DNA of 64,000 bases from Paenibacillus sp. YYML68 (GTDB lineage: Bacteria; Bacillota; Bacilli; Paenibacillales; NBRC-103111), in contig NZ_BQYI01000001.1 of the NCBI RefSeq assembly GCF_027923405.1, forward strand, positions 821,501 to 885,500. The letters are read 5' to 3'. Below are positions 23,427 to 33,368 of this stretch, one piece after another. Each line of letters opens with the position of its first letter. The stretch's first letter is position 1. The position numbers and the translations under genes were made by a program. The notes beneath the pieces are model-generated. The model was not told the DNA's origin. It did no database searches and saw only the letters and a program-made list of their open reading frames with translations.

Positions 23427-25514
23427 ATGAACATGCGGATATGGAAACGAACTGGAAATTCATTGACAGCTAAGCTCAGCCTGACGATTATTGTGTGTAT
23501 TCTGCTGGTCATAGTCATCTTCGCCTCCGTCTTCTCGACGATCTCCAAGCAGTGGATTATTGAGCAGCTGGACTACAGCACGAAGCAGCATGTTACGTAT
23601 GTGAGCAAGCGGATGGAAGCGGAATTCGAGTATTATAATATGCTGTCGACCCAAATCATTGTAGATCCTGACATCCGCGAGCAAGTGATCACCGCGACGA
23701 GCTCTAGCAGTGCTTATGATAAGTTCATGGCCCGCCGAAAAATTGAAGAGCGGCTTATTCTCATTAATGTCTCGTTTCAGAAGAAGGCAACGATAAAAAT
23801 CGCGATACGCAATGACTGGAGTACGATGGCTTGGTACAATCTTATCGAGCAAGGCTACGGTAAGGTTGTATGGTTCACCAAACAAACGGAAGGCTTCGAG
23901 TCGTACACGACGTCTGATGTCATGGTGCTGGGCCGTGCACTGCGCGATCTTAATACGGCGCAGACGCTAGGCGTCATTCTTATTGAGGTCGATCGACGGG
24001 AGCTGATGCAGGAGCTTAGTCCGCTTACCGAGACGTTGAAGGGCGATTACGCCGTCGTGGATGCGACGGGTCAGGTCGTGTTGTCCTCGCAGGGAGATAT
24101 ATCTCCATTCATGGAAGCGCTAACTATGCTCGATCGGACGAGCTTCGGTTCAGAGGAGATCGCTGTGACGAGAACGAAGCGGGAGAGCCTGTATTTCAGC
24201 CATCCCGGTCTTGATGAATGGACCTTGATTACCAAGGTGAATACCGATGAGCTGACACAGGCTGCGGATAAGGTATGGTCGGTTGCTGCGATGCTGTCTC
24301 TCGTTGCGCTGCTCGCAGCAGGGACGGTCGGTCTCGTCTCGACGCGCAAGATCAGCAAGCCGCTCATCAAGCTGAGCTCGCTCATGCGCATTGGCTCCTC
24401 GGGTAACCTGAGCATACGCAGCGCCTATCAATCGAACGATGAGATCGGGCACGTAAGCGACAGCTTCAACAAGCTGATGGAGCAGATGAGCGATCTCGTC
24501 GGACAGCGCATCGAGGATGCGCGCATTCAGACGAAGTATGAGCTGGAGCGGCAGCAGTCGGAGCAGTCGGAGCAGCTGAAGAGTGCTCTGCTCGCAGTAG
24601 CTTCAACGTTAGATCTTGAACAGGTGCTGCGGATTGCCGTCGAGCGGATGAGTGACTTCGTACCGTACACGCGAGGGAGCGTCTGTCTGCTCGAGAACGA
24701 TGCGATTGCCGCTCAAGCTGTGCAGGCCGGTGGTCGTCGAGCCGCCGTATTCTCCAGTTTAAGGCAAGAGCTTCGACCGGGCTCCGCTGCATACGAGGCT
24801 TACCATAGTATGGAGCCGGTTGTGATGAAGGACCCGCGATGTGCGGAAGGCTCGTATCGACTTGCAGTGCCACTGTTGTCCCGCAGCCGCATCGTTGGCA
24901 TGCTGGAGTTCGTATCCAGGCATGAGTATAGTCAGAAGGAGTATGATACGATCCTCATCTATGCCGCGCAAATTGCAGTGTCCATCGAGAATGCATGCAT
25001 GTACTCCACAATGACCGAGATGGCGGTGAAGGATGGGCTTACCGGCTTGTATAACCGCAGATATTTCATCCAGGTCGCCGAGGAGCAGGTGCAGCAGGCC
25101 GAAGCTGGCAGCCGTCAGCTGGCGCTTCTCTTGTTCGATATTGATCACTTCAAGAAGGTGAACGATACGTATGGTCATCCGGCCGGGGATCTGGTGCTGC
25201 AGCATGTCGCACAGGGCGTGAAGGCTGTGGTCGGCGCCGCGGGTATATGCGCAAGGTACGGCGGCGAGGAATTCGCGGTTGTGCTGCCGGAATGCTCGGT
25301 GTCGGAGGCGGCGGCACTTGCGGAGCAGATTCGCAGCTCAATAGCTGCGCAGAGCGTCGTCACCGATGGCGTCATCATCCGCGTGACCGTCAGTCTCGGC
25401 TTATCCGTATGGTCGCACGAGAAGCAGTCGCTCAATGAGCTGCTGAAGACCGCCGATGAGGCGCTGTATAGGGCGAAGAGCAATGGACGCAACCAGGTAT
25501 GCTGCTCGGCTTAG
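23427..25514 (+). CDS. membrane diguanylate cyclase with GAF domain
   Basis: 695 residues. Membrane span 1 (LTIIVCILLVIVIFASVF), an extracellular sensor of about 240 residues, membrane span 2 (AAMLSLVALLAAGTVGLV), then HAMP, a coiled coil, a GAF domain and a C-terminal GGDEF domain with DGLTGLYNRRYF, LLFDIDHFKKVNDTYGH and RYGGEEFAVVLPE. The catalytic GGEEF is intact, so it should make c-di-GMP. The inhibitory RxxD site before GGEEF is missing (Gly at both places), so product inhibition through that site is unlikely. ATG at 23427 or 23433 are both possible. Confidence 0.9.
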   Translation: MNMRIWKRTGNSLTAKLSLTIIVCILLVIVIFASVFSTISKQWIIEQLDYSTKQHVTYVSKRMEAEFEYYNMLSTQIIVDPDIREQVITATSSSSAYDKFMARRKIEERLILINVSFQKKATIKIAIRNDWSTMAWYNLIEQGYGKVVWFTKQTEGFESYTTSDVMVLGRALRDLNTAQTLGVILIEVDRRELMQELSPLTETLKGDYAVVDATGQVVLSSQGDISPFMEALTMLDRTSFGSEEIAVTRTKRESLYFSHPGLDEWTLITKVNTDELTQAADKVWSVAAMLSLVALLAAGTVGLVSTRKISKPLIKLSSLMRIGSSGNLSIRSAYQSNDEIGHVSDSFNKLMEQMSDLVGQRIEDARIQTKYELERQQSEQSEQLKSALLAVASTLDLEQVLRIAVERMSDFVPYTRGSVCLLENDAIAAQAVQAGGRRAAVFSSLRQELRPGSAAYEAYHSMEPVVMKDPRCAEGSYRLAVPLLSRSRIVGMLEFVSRHEYSQKEYDTILIYAAQIAVSIENACMYSTMTEMAVKDGLTGLYNRRYFIQVAEEQVQQAEAGSRQLALLLFDIDHFKKVNDTYGHPAGDLVLQHVAQGVKAVVGAAGICARYGGEEFAVVLPECSVSEAAALAEQIRSSIAAQSVVTDGVIIRVTVSLGLSVWSHEKQSLNELLKTADEALYRAKSNGRNQVCCSA

Positions 25515-25583
25515 ATTGTCGCTGTTTCATTAGACTGCCGTCTCCAGATCGCGCAATGGCGGGAAAGAAACGCTTCTACTGTA

Positions 25584-26153
25584 TTAATGCTTCTGCCTAT
25601 CTTTCACCCATTCCTTGTATTCCGGAATTGTGTATTCATCCGTCTTCACTACCGTCCATTGAGTACCTTGATAAGTCAAATAGACTTTCATAAGGCACTC
25701 CCAGCCTGCTTCCTCGAAATCCGCTGTTATATACGTCATTTTCCCGTGAACAAGCACTATTGCTTCTTGTTCGCTAATAATCTGAACTTTAATTCTGTCG
25801 TAGCTTTCGACGTCGAAATTAGCATCAATGTACTCTGTTCCCGTCAAGGATTCCAGCTCAAACTGCTCCACGTTGATTCCCTTATTACGGTCAATATTCG
25901 TTTGTAGCATCGGGTACTGCTCCCAAAGCCGATTCATATCTTGATGCAGAACAGCCTGCGTACGATAGTACATATATTCTCTTATCGGCTTCATGTATTT
26001 CACCCAATCGGACGGCTCTACATCTTTGGGTGAAGATTCACTGATACGGATATGATTGTTTGACATAACGATGGATTCATCCTGTGGAACCTTAGTGGAA
26101 CAAGCGGTAAACAGTAATGCCGCTAGCATCATGGAAATCGTGATTTTTTTCAG
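25584..26153 (-). CDS. putative lipoprotein of unknown function
   Basis: About 189 residues. The first ATG (26132) gives MMLAALLFTAC with no basic residues, too short for a lipoprotein signal. Extending in frame to CTG at 26153 gives KKITISMMLAALLFTAC, a proper signal with Cys, and AAAGGGTGAG lies before it, so the CTG start is preferred though rare. The mature part contains YMKPIREYMYYRTQAVLHQD and YQGTQWTVVKTDEYTI. The family is not recognised. Confidence 0.6.
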   Translation of the reverse strand: MKKITISMMLAALLFTACSTKVPQDESIVMSNNHIRISESSPKDVEPSDWVKYMKPIREYMYYRTQAVLHQDMNRLWEQYPMLQTNIDRNKGINVEQFELESLTGTEYIDANFDVESYDRIKVQIISEQEAIVLVHGKMTYITADFEEAGWECLMKVYLTYQGTQWTVVKTDEYTIPEYKEWVKDRQKH

Positions 26154-26255
26154 CTATCTCACCCTTTCGAACAATGTCACTCTTCACAAATCTGTAGACG
26201 ATTTTCCCGTACCAGAAGTTACACTGAGTTAGTCCGCATAGATGTTGGTTCATCG

Positions 26256-26282
26256 AACCTTCATGAGATGTTCATGAAGGTT
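26256..26282. repeat. hairpin in the lipoprotein-ahpC intergenic region
   Basis: AACCTTCATG (26256-26265) and CATGAAGGTT (26273-26282) form a perfect 10-bp stem; TTCATGA recurs at about 26311. It lies between divergent genes, so it is not an ordinary terminator of either. A regulatory role is possible. Confidence 0.45.
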
Positions 26283-26430
26283 TTATGCCGTCTTCACGCA
26301 TACTTCACCGTTACTTCATGAACGGAACGAATATGGATGTTAAGATGGTCGTATGTGAATGATGACCGGATGCATGAGCATACTGGTTAGTAGAATTACT
26401 ATATACGATCATATCGGGAGGAATTTGGAG

Positions 26431-26994
26431 ATGTCACTTATTGGAACTGAAGTATTACCGTTCAAGGCGCAGGCGTATCACAATGGCAAGTTCATCGAGG
26501 TCACGGAAGCGGATTTCAAAGGAAAGTGGAGCGTTGTGTGCTTCTATCCGGCGGATTTCACATTCGTATGCCCAACTGAGCTTGAGGATCTGCAAAATCA
26601 ATATGAAGAGCTGAAGTCGCTCGGCGTTGAAGTATACTCGGTATCGACAGATACACACTTCACGCACAAGGCTTGGCATGACAGCTCTGAGGCGATCGGC
26701 AAAATTACGTACATCATGATCGGCGACCCGGCGCACACGATCTCCCGTAACTTCGACGTACTGATCGAGGCTGACGGTCTTGCAGATCGCGGCACGTTCA
26801 TCATCGATCCGGACGGTGTGATCCAGACGGTGGAGATCAGCGCAGGCGGTATCGGCCGCGACGCGAGCATCCTCGTGAGCAAGATCAAGGCGGCTCAATA
26901 CGTGCGCAACAATCCAGGCGAGGTATGCCCAGCGAAGTGGCAGGAAGGCTCTGCAACGCTGAAGCCTAGTCTTGACCTCGTAGGTAAAATATAA
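26431..26994 (+). CDS. ahpC: alkyl hydroperoxide reductase subunit C (peroxiredoxin)
   Basis: 187 residues, typical of AhpC. The peroxidatic Cys47 is in [16 protein letters not shown] and the resolving Cys near the end in GEVCPAKWQ. It reduces H2O2 and organic peroxides and is recycled by AhpF, encoded 14 bp downstream. GGGAGG precedes the ATG at 26431; a longer in-frame extension upstream is rejected. TAGTAGAATTACTA at about 26388-26401 is an imperfect inverted repeat upstream and might be a PerR-like site, but it does not fit that consensus well. Confidence 0.95.
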   Translation: MSLIGTEVLPFKAQAYHNGKFIEVTEADFKGKWSVVCFYPADFTFVCPTELEDLQNQYEELKSLGVEVYSVSTDTHFTHKAWHDSSEAIGKITYIMIGDPAHTISRNFDVLIEADGLADRGTFIIDPDGVIQTVEISAGGIGRDASILVSKIKAAQYVRNNPGEVCPAKWQEGSATLKPSLDLVGKI

Positions 26995-27008
26995 GGAGCG
27001 GTTAGCCT

Positions 27009-28544
27009 ATGGTACTCGAAGCAGATATTAAAGCACAATTAAATCAATACCTCCAGCTGATGGAAGGCGACGTGCTGCTGAAGGTCAGCGCGGCATCTGA
27101 TGCCGTATCGACCGAGATGCTGGCGCTCGTGGAGGAGCTCGCGAGCATGTCGAGCCGTATTAAGGTGGAGCGGGTAGAGCTCGAGCGTACGCCGAGCTTC
27201 AGCGTGAACCGTGCGGGTGAGGCGGCAGATACAGGAGTCGTGTTCGCAGGCATTCCGCTCGGTCATGAGTTCACATCGCTCGTGCTGGCGCTGCTGCAGG
27301 TGAGCGGAAGAGCGCCGAAGGTCGAGCAGGATGTAATCGATCAGATCAAGAGCATCCGCGGCGAGTACAAGTTCGAGTCGTACATCAGCCTGAGCTGCCA
27401 TAACTGCCCGGATGTCGTGCAGGCGCTCAACCTGATGAGTATTCTGAACCCAGGCATTACGCATACGATGATCGATGGCGCTGCTTATAAGGATGAGGTC
27501 GAGAGCAAGCAGGTGATGGCCGTACCGACGGTCTACTTGAACGGCGAGGTGTTCGGCAGCGGCCGGATGACGATCGAGGAGATCGTAGCGAAGCTCGTCG
27601 ATGCGCCGGATGCTTCCGTGTTCTCGAGCAAGGAGCCGTTCGATGTGCTCGTTGTCGGCGGCGGTCCTGCTGGTGCGAGCGCAGCGATCTATGCGGCGCG
27701 TAAGGGCATTCGCACAGGCATCGTAGCGGAGCGCTTCGGCGGTCAGGTGATGGATACGGTTGGGATTGAAAACTTCATTAGCGTGAAGTATACGGAAGGT
27801 CCTAAGCTCGCGGCGAGCCTTGAGGAGCACGTGAAGGAGTACAACGTCGATGTGATGAAACTGCAGCGTGCGAAGCGTCTGGAGAAGAAGGACCTCATCG
27901 AGGTCGAGCTTGAGAACGGCGCTGTGCTGAAGAGCAAGACGGTCATCCTGAGCACAGGCGCGCGCTGGCGCAACGTTGGGGTGCCGGGCGAGCAGGAGTT
28001 CAAGAACAAGGGCGTGGCGTATTGCCCGCATTGCGACGGTCCGCTGTTCGCAGGCAAGCGTGTCGCGGTTATCGGCGGAGGCAACTCCGGCGTCGAGGCC
28101 GCTATTGACTTGGCAGGTATCGTCAGCCACGTAACGGTGCTGGAGTTCAATTCGGAGCTGAAGGCCGATGCGGTGCTGCAGGATCGTCTGAACAGCCTAC
28201 CGAACGCAACGGTGCTAACGAATGTGCAGACGAAGGAAATTACGGGCACCGACAAGGTGAATGGTATTACGTACATCGACCGCGCTACGCAAGAGGAGCA
28301 CCATGTGGAGCTCGAGGGTGTATTCGTTCAGATCGGTCTTGTGCCGAACACGGATTGGCTCGGCGACTCGCTTGAGCGCAACCGCATTGGCGAGATCGTC
28401 GTCGACAGCCACGGTGCAACGACACTGCCCGGCGTCTTCGCCGCGGGCGATTGCACGAACAATCCATACAAGCAGATCATTATCTCGATGGGCTCCGGCG
28501 CGAACGCGGCGCTCGGCGCATTCGATTATTTGATTCGGAATTAG
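27009..28544 (+). CDS. ahpF: alkyl hydroperoxide reductase subunit F
   Basis: 511 residues. The N-terminal tandem thioredoxin-like domain has the redox pair in [11 protein letters not shown]. It is followed by the thioredoxin-reductase-like part with FAD motif [19 protein letters not shown], the redox pair in [13 protein letters not shown], the NAD(P)H motif [19 protein letters not shown] and the C-terminal [16 protein letters not shown]. It passes electrons from NADH to AhpC. AAGGAGCG precedes the ATG. A terminator follows directly. Confidence 0.96.
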   Translation: MVLEADIKAQLNQYLQLMEGDVLLKVSAASDAVSTEMLALVEELASMSSRIKVERVELERTPSFSVNRAGEAADTGVVFAGIPLGHEFTSLVLALLQVSGRAPKVEQDVIDQIKSIRGEYKFESYISLSCHNCPDVVQALNLMSILNPGITHTMIDGAAYKDEVESKQVMAVPTVYLNGEVFGSGRMTIEEIVAKLVDAPDASVFSSKEPFDVLVVGGGPAGASAAIYAARKGIRTGIVAERFGGQVMDTVGIENFISVKYTEGPKLAASLEEHVKEYNVDVMKLQRAKRLEKKDLIEVELENGAVLKSKTVILSTGARWRNVGVPGEQEFKNKGVAYCPHCDGPLFAGKRVAVIGGGNSGVEAAIDLAGIVSHVTVLEFNSELKADAVLQDRLNSLPNATVLTNVQTKEITGTDKVNGITYIDRATQEEHHVELEGVFVQIGLVPNTDWLGDSLERNRIGEIVVDSHGATTLPGVFAAGDCTNNPYKQIIISMGSGANAALGAFDYLIRN

Positions 28545-28554
28545 GTTACTGGAG

Positions 28555-28577
28555 AACGCCCCTAACGGGGCGTTTTT
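28555..28577 (+). terminator. terminator after ahpCF
   Basis: AACGCCCC, loop TAAC and GGGGCGTT form a perfect 8-bp stem running into TTTTT. Confidence 0.92.
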
Positions 28578-28607
28578 CTTAATCGTCATCACCTAATAAG
28601 CATTCAG

Positions 28608-29048
28608 CTATTCATAGTCTGCTACGACCACAAGCTTGACAGGGGATTGTTCACCGCCATCTCCATCGTCAGCAACCACCACTATGCGATATTCTCCACC
28701 GTGAGCAGCCATGAAGCTGTTGGTGATTTTGAAATCGTTATGTGGGTTGGTGTGAGCCTCGCTGACCGCTTGCTTGCTCGGATCGTAGAGCTTAAGCTGC
28801 ATTCCGCGTCGGTTATCGTCCGAGAAGCTGTACGTTACAGTTGCACGCTTGTCAGGCTGCAGGTTAAAGAAATAATGGCCTTCCCCTTTGCTTCGCCCGC
28901 TCTCGCTCAGTGTAGCCTCAATATTCAAGACCTCGGATGGAATAGTCTCCATGGCGTCGTCCTCCTTGGGAGCTGCAGCATAGAAGGAGAGAATAGTTAA
29001 GAGGAGCGCTAGGCTGATAAACATGACGATGTTAGTTTTGGAGTACAT
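28608..29048 (-). CDS. secreted or membrane-anchored hypothetical protein
   Basis: 146 residues. An N-terminal hydrophobic segment (NIVMFISLALLLTILSFYAA) is either a signal peptide or an anchor. The rest is a small beta-rich domain with EGHYFFNLQPDKRATVTYSF and GGEYRIVVVADDGDGGEQ, which could be a pre-peptidase C-terminal-like or other jelly-roll fold. The function is unknown. It is convergent with ahpF and divergent from the large secreted protein gene. Confidence 0.6.
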   Translation of the reverse strand: MYSKTNIVMFISLALLLTILSFYAAAPKEDDAMETIPSEVLNIEATLSESGRSKGEGHYFFNLQPDKRATVTYSFSDDNRRGMQLKLYDPSKQAVSEAHTNPHNDFKITNSFMAAHGGEYRIVVVADDGDGGEQSPVKLVVVADYE

Positions 29049-29191
29049 GTAGCATGACCTACTTTCTATGAACGATTAACCATATTGTAACGTTTTTAAC
29101 GGTAAAGTAATATTTCCCTTTTTATGAAACCTTAAGGCGGATTTAACAGTCTACTTGTACGGATAAGTCTGTAGAGAGGACGTGCAAGGAG

Positions 29192-32014
29192 ATGCCCCCA
29201 TTCACACTTTGTGAAAAAATTAGGAATAGTAAGCGGTGTATCCTGCTCTCGCTCAGCGTGGCTATGTTGACGATCGGGAGCACAATGACATTGCTGCCCG
29301 CTGCCGCAGCAGAGGCGCAGCTCGCAAGTAACGTTGAAGCTCAGGCGTCCTCTATGGCGACGCAGTCAGGGCCGATTACGAGCAAGGAGGAGGCGGTTGA
29401 GCGGGCAAGACGACTCACCTGGATCCCTTCGGATGCGGTCATGAGTGAGCCGCAATATTGGGACTCTCAAGCAGGTCCTGCTTGGAGAATCAGCTTCACT
29501 CAAGCTGGAGCGGCGGAAGGAGGAAACTCACCATTCAGGCTTGAGATCTCACTCTCAGGCGCTGACGGGTCGCTACTGATGCTCTCTAGTACCAAGAAGC
29601 TCGAAGCTACTGCACCGGATGCGGATCGTATAGCGGTAAGCTTCGAAGAGGCGTCGGAAATTGCACGTTCGTATATAGATGGACTGGACTTGGGACTCGA
29701 CACCGAATGGGCGCTTGATCCGTACCCGGAGTCTGAATACAGCACTCGTGGGCAAGACAAGTCGTTACATAAGCTGCGCTTTCAGCGAATAGTGAACGGC
29801 ATTCCGTTCGATCAGAACCGATTCACGGTGTGGGTCAATGCTGTGGGCAGCGTCGTGTCGTATGATGTGTACTGGTCGGCCTCGACGTTCGCTGAACCGG
29901 CGAACATTCTCTCCCTGCAGGAGGCTCAAGTGAAGCTGCTGGAGGAGGCGGACCTGGTTCTCTCCTATGGGTATATAGCTGACGGTCAACCACGTCCTGT
30001 ATATACCTTGGCTACGTCTATTATGGACGCTGTAGACGGCTCATACCCGGATAATCGTAATGTGCCGAATCCGTATCCAAGCAGCGGTCAGATGAAGCCG
30101 CTCAGCGCAGAGATCTTGGAGCCGCTGACAAGTAACGGAATCGCCTCAGAGGTGACGCAGCTTGCGCGTATTCGTCAAGTGCTGGGGCTTGCGGACGATG
30201 ATGCGTTGGAGCTTCGCAAGCAGGATATCTCGAGTGGGATATATATGGTTGCTTATCCATCTAAGACTGACGGCAGCTTGCGGGAGGCGTCTCTGATCGT
30301 GGATAATTTGACAGGACAGCTTGATGACTTTCAGTATTACGACTGGGCGAACTACAGCTGGGTGACGGAGCCGAAGGTATCGGAGCAAGAGGCGAAGGCG
30401 AAGGCCGAGTCGTTCCTGCGTCAGGCGGTGCCTGCTTATATGAACCAGCTTGCCCATTACAAGACGGAGCTGACCATCTCTAAGGACAATACAACGACTC
30501 AGCCGGAGTACCGAATGGAATATATTCGTGTCGCTAATGGTATTCCTTTCCGAAATCAACTAGTGGAGGTCGTCGTTCATGCGTACACCGGTGAGCTCAT
30601 GAGAATGAACGCCCATCTGCATGCCGCTGCCTACCCGCCAGACCAAGCACCGGTTATGTCTAAGGAGAAGGCCAGAAGGCTGCTGCTCTCGCTGTATGAT
30701 GTGCGTGTTACGTATGCCAGTGAGAGAGTGTTCGAGGCGAAGCTGTACTATGAGCTGATGCTGAAGCCGACCGTCCCTCGCTTCTACACGGGAGCGGCGC
30801 CTTCTCTCGATAGTCTTAGCGGGGAGTGGAGGAATTATATCGGAGAACCGATAGTGGGGCCGCTTCCTCCACCAGAGAGCGGAAACTGGGTCGAGGAGCT
30901 CCTGTCCTCTCCAGAGTATATTCAGTATACGGCAGGAGTGGTGATGGACGACGTGCCGCTCTATCTCGTGCATGAGCCGGTCATCCGCGATGGAAGCACA
31001 CTCGTGCCGGTTCGCGAGCTGCTGGAGCGGATGGGAGCGGAGGTGCGTTGGGATGCGGATACGCGGCAGATTATCATTGCGAAGGGCTCAACCCGGATTG
31101 AGCTGAAGCTGGACGATGCGGCGGCTGTCATGAACGGCGAGCTGCATCAGCTGGAGGTGCCTGCTCAGCTCGTTGATTCGAGCACCTACATTCCGATACG
31201 AGCTGTTGCCGAGGCGCTTGGAGCGAAGGTGGAATGGGAGGCCGAGTCGCGGCTGATCCGGATCGGCACGAACGGCGAGCTGTCCCTTCCTACGGAGGCG
31301 TCCTTGCGGCAGTGGCGTCTTGAGCACCAGCGGCATTGGGAGGCAACCGGGAGCCGTCAAGCGATCGAGCGATCGGGCGACAAGACGGATAGCAAGTCGA
31401 GCATGAAGCGTAGCTTGACTGCAATGGAAGCGCTGCGCCTTGGATATGAGGAAGCCAAGAGGCATACAGACGAAGAGCCATTGTTAATACATATGACTAG
31501 CATAGACGACACTGCGCTTCAGCAAGTAAGAAGCGATGGACAGGATGGGAAGAGAAGCGCGTGGAGTTTGTCCTTTGGCAGCGCGAAGGGGAATATCCAT
31601 ATTCGGATTGCCATTCGGAATGGTGAACTGAGCGTCGATCGGGTAGCCAAGGATGATACTAATTCTCTTCAGAAAGGGATGTACGTGATCTCTGATATTC
31701 ATATCGATTCTTCACGGGCTGTACAGCGATCGATCGAAGCAATGGGGATGCGTCCAGGAGATCCAGAGGTTGCCGATGACTGGATGAAGGGGTACCACTT
31801 TGAAATCGCGGGGTTCCACACCGCCCCTCATTCTTCATCCACTCGTCTGATGCTGCGAGTTATTGGGATTTCACCGAATTCTCCGGGCCGCATGGGGGAG
31901 AGCTTACGAATGATCGTATTCTTCGATGGGAAGACGGGTGAAATGCTGAATGCGTCCGATATGACAGGGTACGATGAGAATGGGCGTACGATGTGGAGGG
32001 AGGTTGAGTTTTGA
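29192..32014 (+). CDS. secreted YcdB/YcdC-domain protein with copper-amine-oxidase-like domain
   Basis: 940 residues. A signal peptide ends near LLPAAAAEAQ. Residues about 60-530 hold YcdB/YcdC-type repeats (for example KLRFQRIVNGIPFDQNRFTV and YRMEYIRVANGIPFRNQLVE). Residues about 585-690 form the copper amine oxidase N-terminal-like domain (VIRDGSTLVPVRELLERMGA, then TYIPIRAVAEALGAKVEWEA), which is non-enzymatic and common in secreted Paenibacillus proteins. A last, again YcdB-like part closes the protein. A role at the cell surface or in sporulation is possible. Confidence 0.75.
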   Translation: MPPFTLCEKIRNSKRCILLSLSVAMLTIGSTMTLLPAAAAEAQLASNVEAQASSMATQSGPITSKEEAVERARRLTWIPSDAVMSEPQYWDSQAGPAWRISFTQAGAAEGGNSPFRLEISLSGADGSLLMLSSTKKLEATAPDADRIAVSFEEASEIARSYIDGLDLGLDTEWALDPYPESEYSTRGQDKSLHKLRFQRIVNGIPFDQNRFTVWVNAVGSVVSYDVYWSASTFAEPANILSLQEAQVKLLEEADLVLSYGYIADGQPRPVYTLATSIMDAVDGSYPDNRNVPNPYPSSGQMKPLSAEILEPLTSNGIASEVTQLARIRQVLGLADDDALELRKQDISSGIYMVAYPSKTDGSLREASLIVDNLTGQLDDFQYYDWANYSWVTEPKVSEQEAKAKAESFLRQAVPAYMNQLAHYKTELTISKDNTTTQPEYRMEYIRVANGIPFRNQLVEVVVHAYTGELMRMNAHLHAAAYPPDQAPVMSKEKARRLLLSLYDVRVTYASERVFEAKLYYELMLKPTVPRFYTGAAPSLDSLSGEWRNYIGEPIVGPLPPPESGNWVEELLSSPEYIQYTAGVVMDDVPLYLVHEPVIRDGSTLVPVRELLERMGAEVRWDADTRQIIIAKGSTRIELKLDDAAAVMNGELHQLEVPAQLVDSSTYIPIRAVAEALGAKVEWEAESRLIRIGTNGELSLPTEASLRQWRLEHQRHWEATGSRQAIERSGDKTDSKSSMKRSLTAMEALRLGYEEAKRHTDEEPLLIHMTSIDDTALQQVRSDGQDGKRSAWSLSFGSAKGNIHIRIAIRNGELSVDRVAKDDTNSLQKGMYVISDIHIDSSRAVQRSIEAMGMRPGDPEVADDWMKGYHFEIAGFHTAPHSSSTRLMLRVIGISPNSPGRMGESLRMIVFFDGKTGEMLNASDMTGYDENGRTMWREVEF

Positions 32015-32141
32015 ATATAAAGGCTCAGTACTTGTAAATAAAACGCTGACAGGTAGCGGTGCCAACGTTTGCGGCCGTAGTTGGAAATTGCTACACTAAT
32101 TAAAAAGAACCAAACCCCAAACCCAAGGAGTGAGATCACGC

Positions 32142-32573
32142 ATGAGCACGTCCACTGCTCAGAACTACAGCAATCACCGCAAGCTAGATCCGCCGTATCA
32201 CTATGTACTGGCACCTGTATCCCTCATCGTACTTATTGCTTCCATTATGAATGTGTTTATGAATGGAATGAGTCTTCACACGCTGATTGTGTTAGGTCTT
32301 GCGCTTGCCGTCTCGCTTATAGCGGCGCTCGTGCGTCTGTACGCAACGAAGCTGCAGGATCGGATTATTCGTCACGAAGAGAGCTTCCGGCACTATCGGT
32401 TGACAGGATTGCTGCTGGATGGGAGACTGACGAGCGGGCAGATCATTGCGCTGCGATTCGCAAGTGACGAGGAGTATCCAGCGCTGTGTGCGAAGGCGGC
32501 TGAGGCTGGCATGAAGCCTGATGAGATTAAGAGATCTATTGCACAGTGGCGGGCGGATCATCATCGCGTATAG
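32142..32573 (+). CDS. DUF6526-like membrane protein
   Basis: 143 residues. Two adjacent membrane spans (YVLAPVSLIVLIASIMNVFM and LHTLIVLGLALAVSLIAALV) are followed by a basic, helical cytoplasmic part with RHYRLTGLLLDGRLTSGQII and ending KRSIAQWRADHHRV. AAGGAGTGAG precedes the ATG. The layout is that of the DUF6526 family, of unknown function. A strong terminator follows. Confidence 0.65.
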   Translation: MSTSTAQNYSNHRKLDPPYHYVLAPVSLIVLIASIMNVFMNGMSLHTLIVLGLALAVSLIAALVRLYATKLQDRIIRHEESFRHYRLTGLLLDGRLTSGQIIALRFASDEEYPALCAKAAEAGMKPDEIKRSIAQWRADHHRV

Positions 32574-32594
32574 CTGCTCTTACCACCAAGTGTT

Positions 32595-32632
32595 GAAGAC
32601 CCGAATGCCCCTTGAGGCGTTCGGGTCTTCTT
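32595..32632 (+). terminator. strong terminator
   Basis: GAAGACCCGAA pairs with TTCGGGTCTTC, extended inward by GCC/GGC, and is followed by TTC. Confidence 0.8.
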
Positions 32633-32773
32633 CAATGAGATGAGCTGGCACATTCAAGCGAATATGCTGGATGTTGACGTAAGGCAACAATCGGCACGAT
32701 TCTGTATAATGGGATACAGTGCCTTCCATATAGAAGGTCGACTTTGAGCTGTTGCGAAGGAAGGTCACAAGCG

Positions 32774-33292
32774 ATGAACTGGAAGATAGCATCAGTAACG
32801 ATCGAGCCGATCAAGCTCGAGCAGATCGAGAACGTACTGCAATTTGTAACGGCAGTGCGCGAAGAGGTGTTCCCAATGCTACCAGTTGGGCAAGTACCCG
32901 TTGACATGCAGAAGCTGGAGCAGACATATATAGATTCCGAAGCTGCTATATTCCTCGTGGCTGCTGCGGAGGACGGCTCGATCCTCGGAACCGTCGGTGT
33001 CGTCACGTATGACGATCGGATCCAGCAGGTGAAGGGGCGCTATAGGCTGGAGCGCACCGCTGAGATTGTTCGCTGTTATGTGCATGCTGCGGCGCGGCGG
33101 ACCGGGATAGGCTCGATGCTTGTTCGCGAGGCGCTTCGCTTCAGCGAGCAGCACGGGTATGAGCAGCTGTACTTACATACGCAGCGGTTCTTGCCGGGGG
33201 CCGTCGGCTTCTGGGAGCGACATGGCTTCACCATTGTGTGCGAGGAGACCGACGATTGGCAGACGGTGCACATGGAGCGAGGCTATCTGTGA
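32774..33292 (+). CDS. GNAT family N-acetyltransferase
   Basis: 172 residues with the GNAT fold: acetyl-CoA loop AARRTGIGSMLVREAL, preceded by VRCYVHA, and the closing GAVGFWERHGFTIVCEET. The start ATG follows GAAGGAAGG with good spacing; an in-frame upstream start at 32744 is not supported. The substrate is unknown. Confidence 0.85.
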   Translation: MNWKIASVTIEPIKLEQIENVLQFVTAVREEVFPMLPVGQVPVDMQKLEQTYIDSEAAIFLVAAAEDGSILGTVGVVTYDDRIQQVKGRYRLERTAEIVRCYVHAAARRTGIGSMLVREALRFSEQHGYEQLYLHTQRFLPGAVGFWERHGFTIVCEETDDWQTVHMERGYL

Positions 33293-33368
33293 GGTTGTAG
33301 AAGTATGCATACATTTACAGAGACTGGACATCATAGGCGTAAACCAATGAGGCAATGGGAGTGAGTTC

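Noticed and set aside
26388..26401. PerR box before ahpC
   Set aside because: TAGTAGAATTACTA is an inverted repeat but does not fit the 7-1-7 PerR consensus, so it is not annotated as such.
27039..28130. Long antisense frame (363 codons) opposite ahpF
   Set aside because: It is fully covered by ahpF; His/Arg-rich translation without domains is typical of shadow frames in GC-rich third positions.
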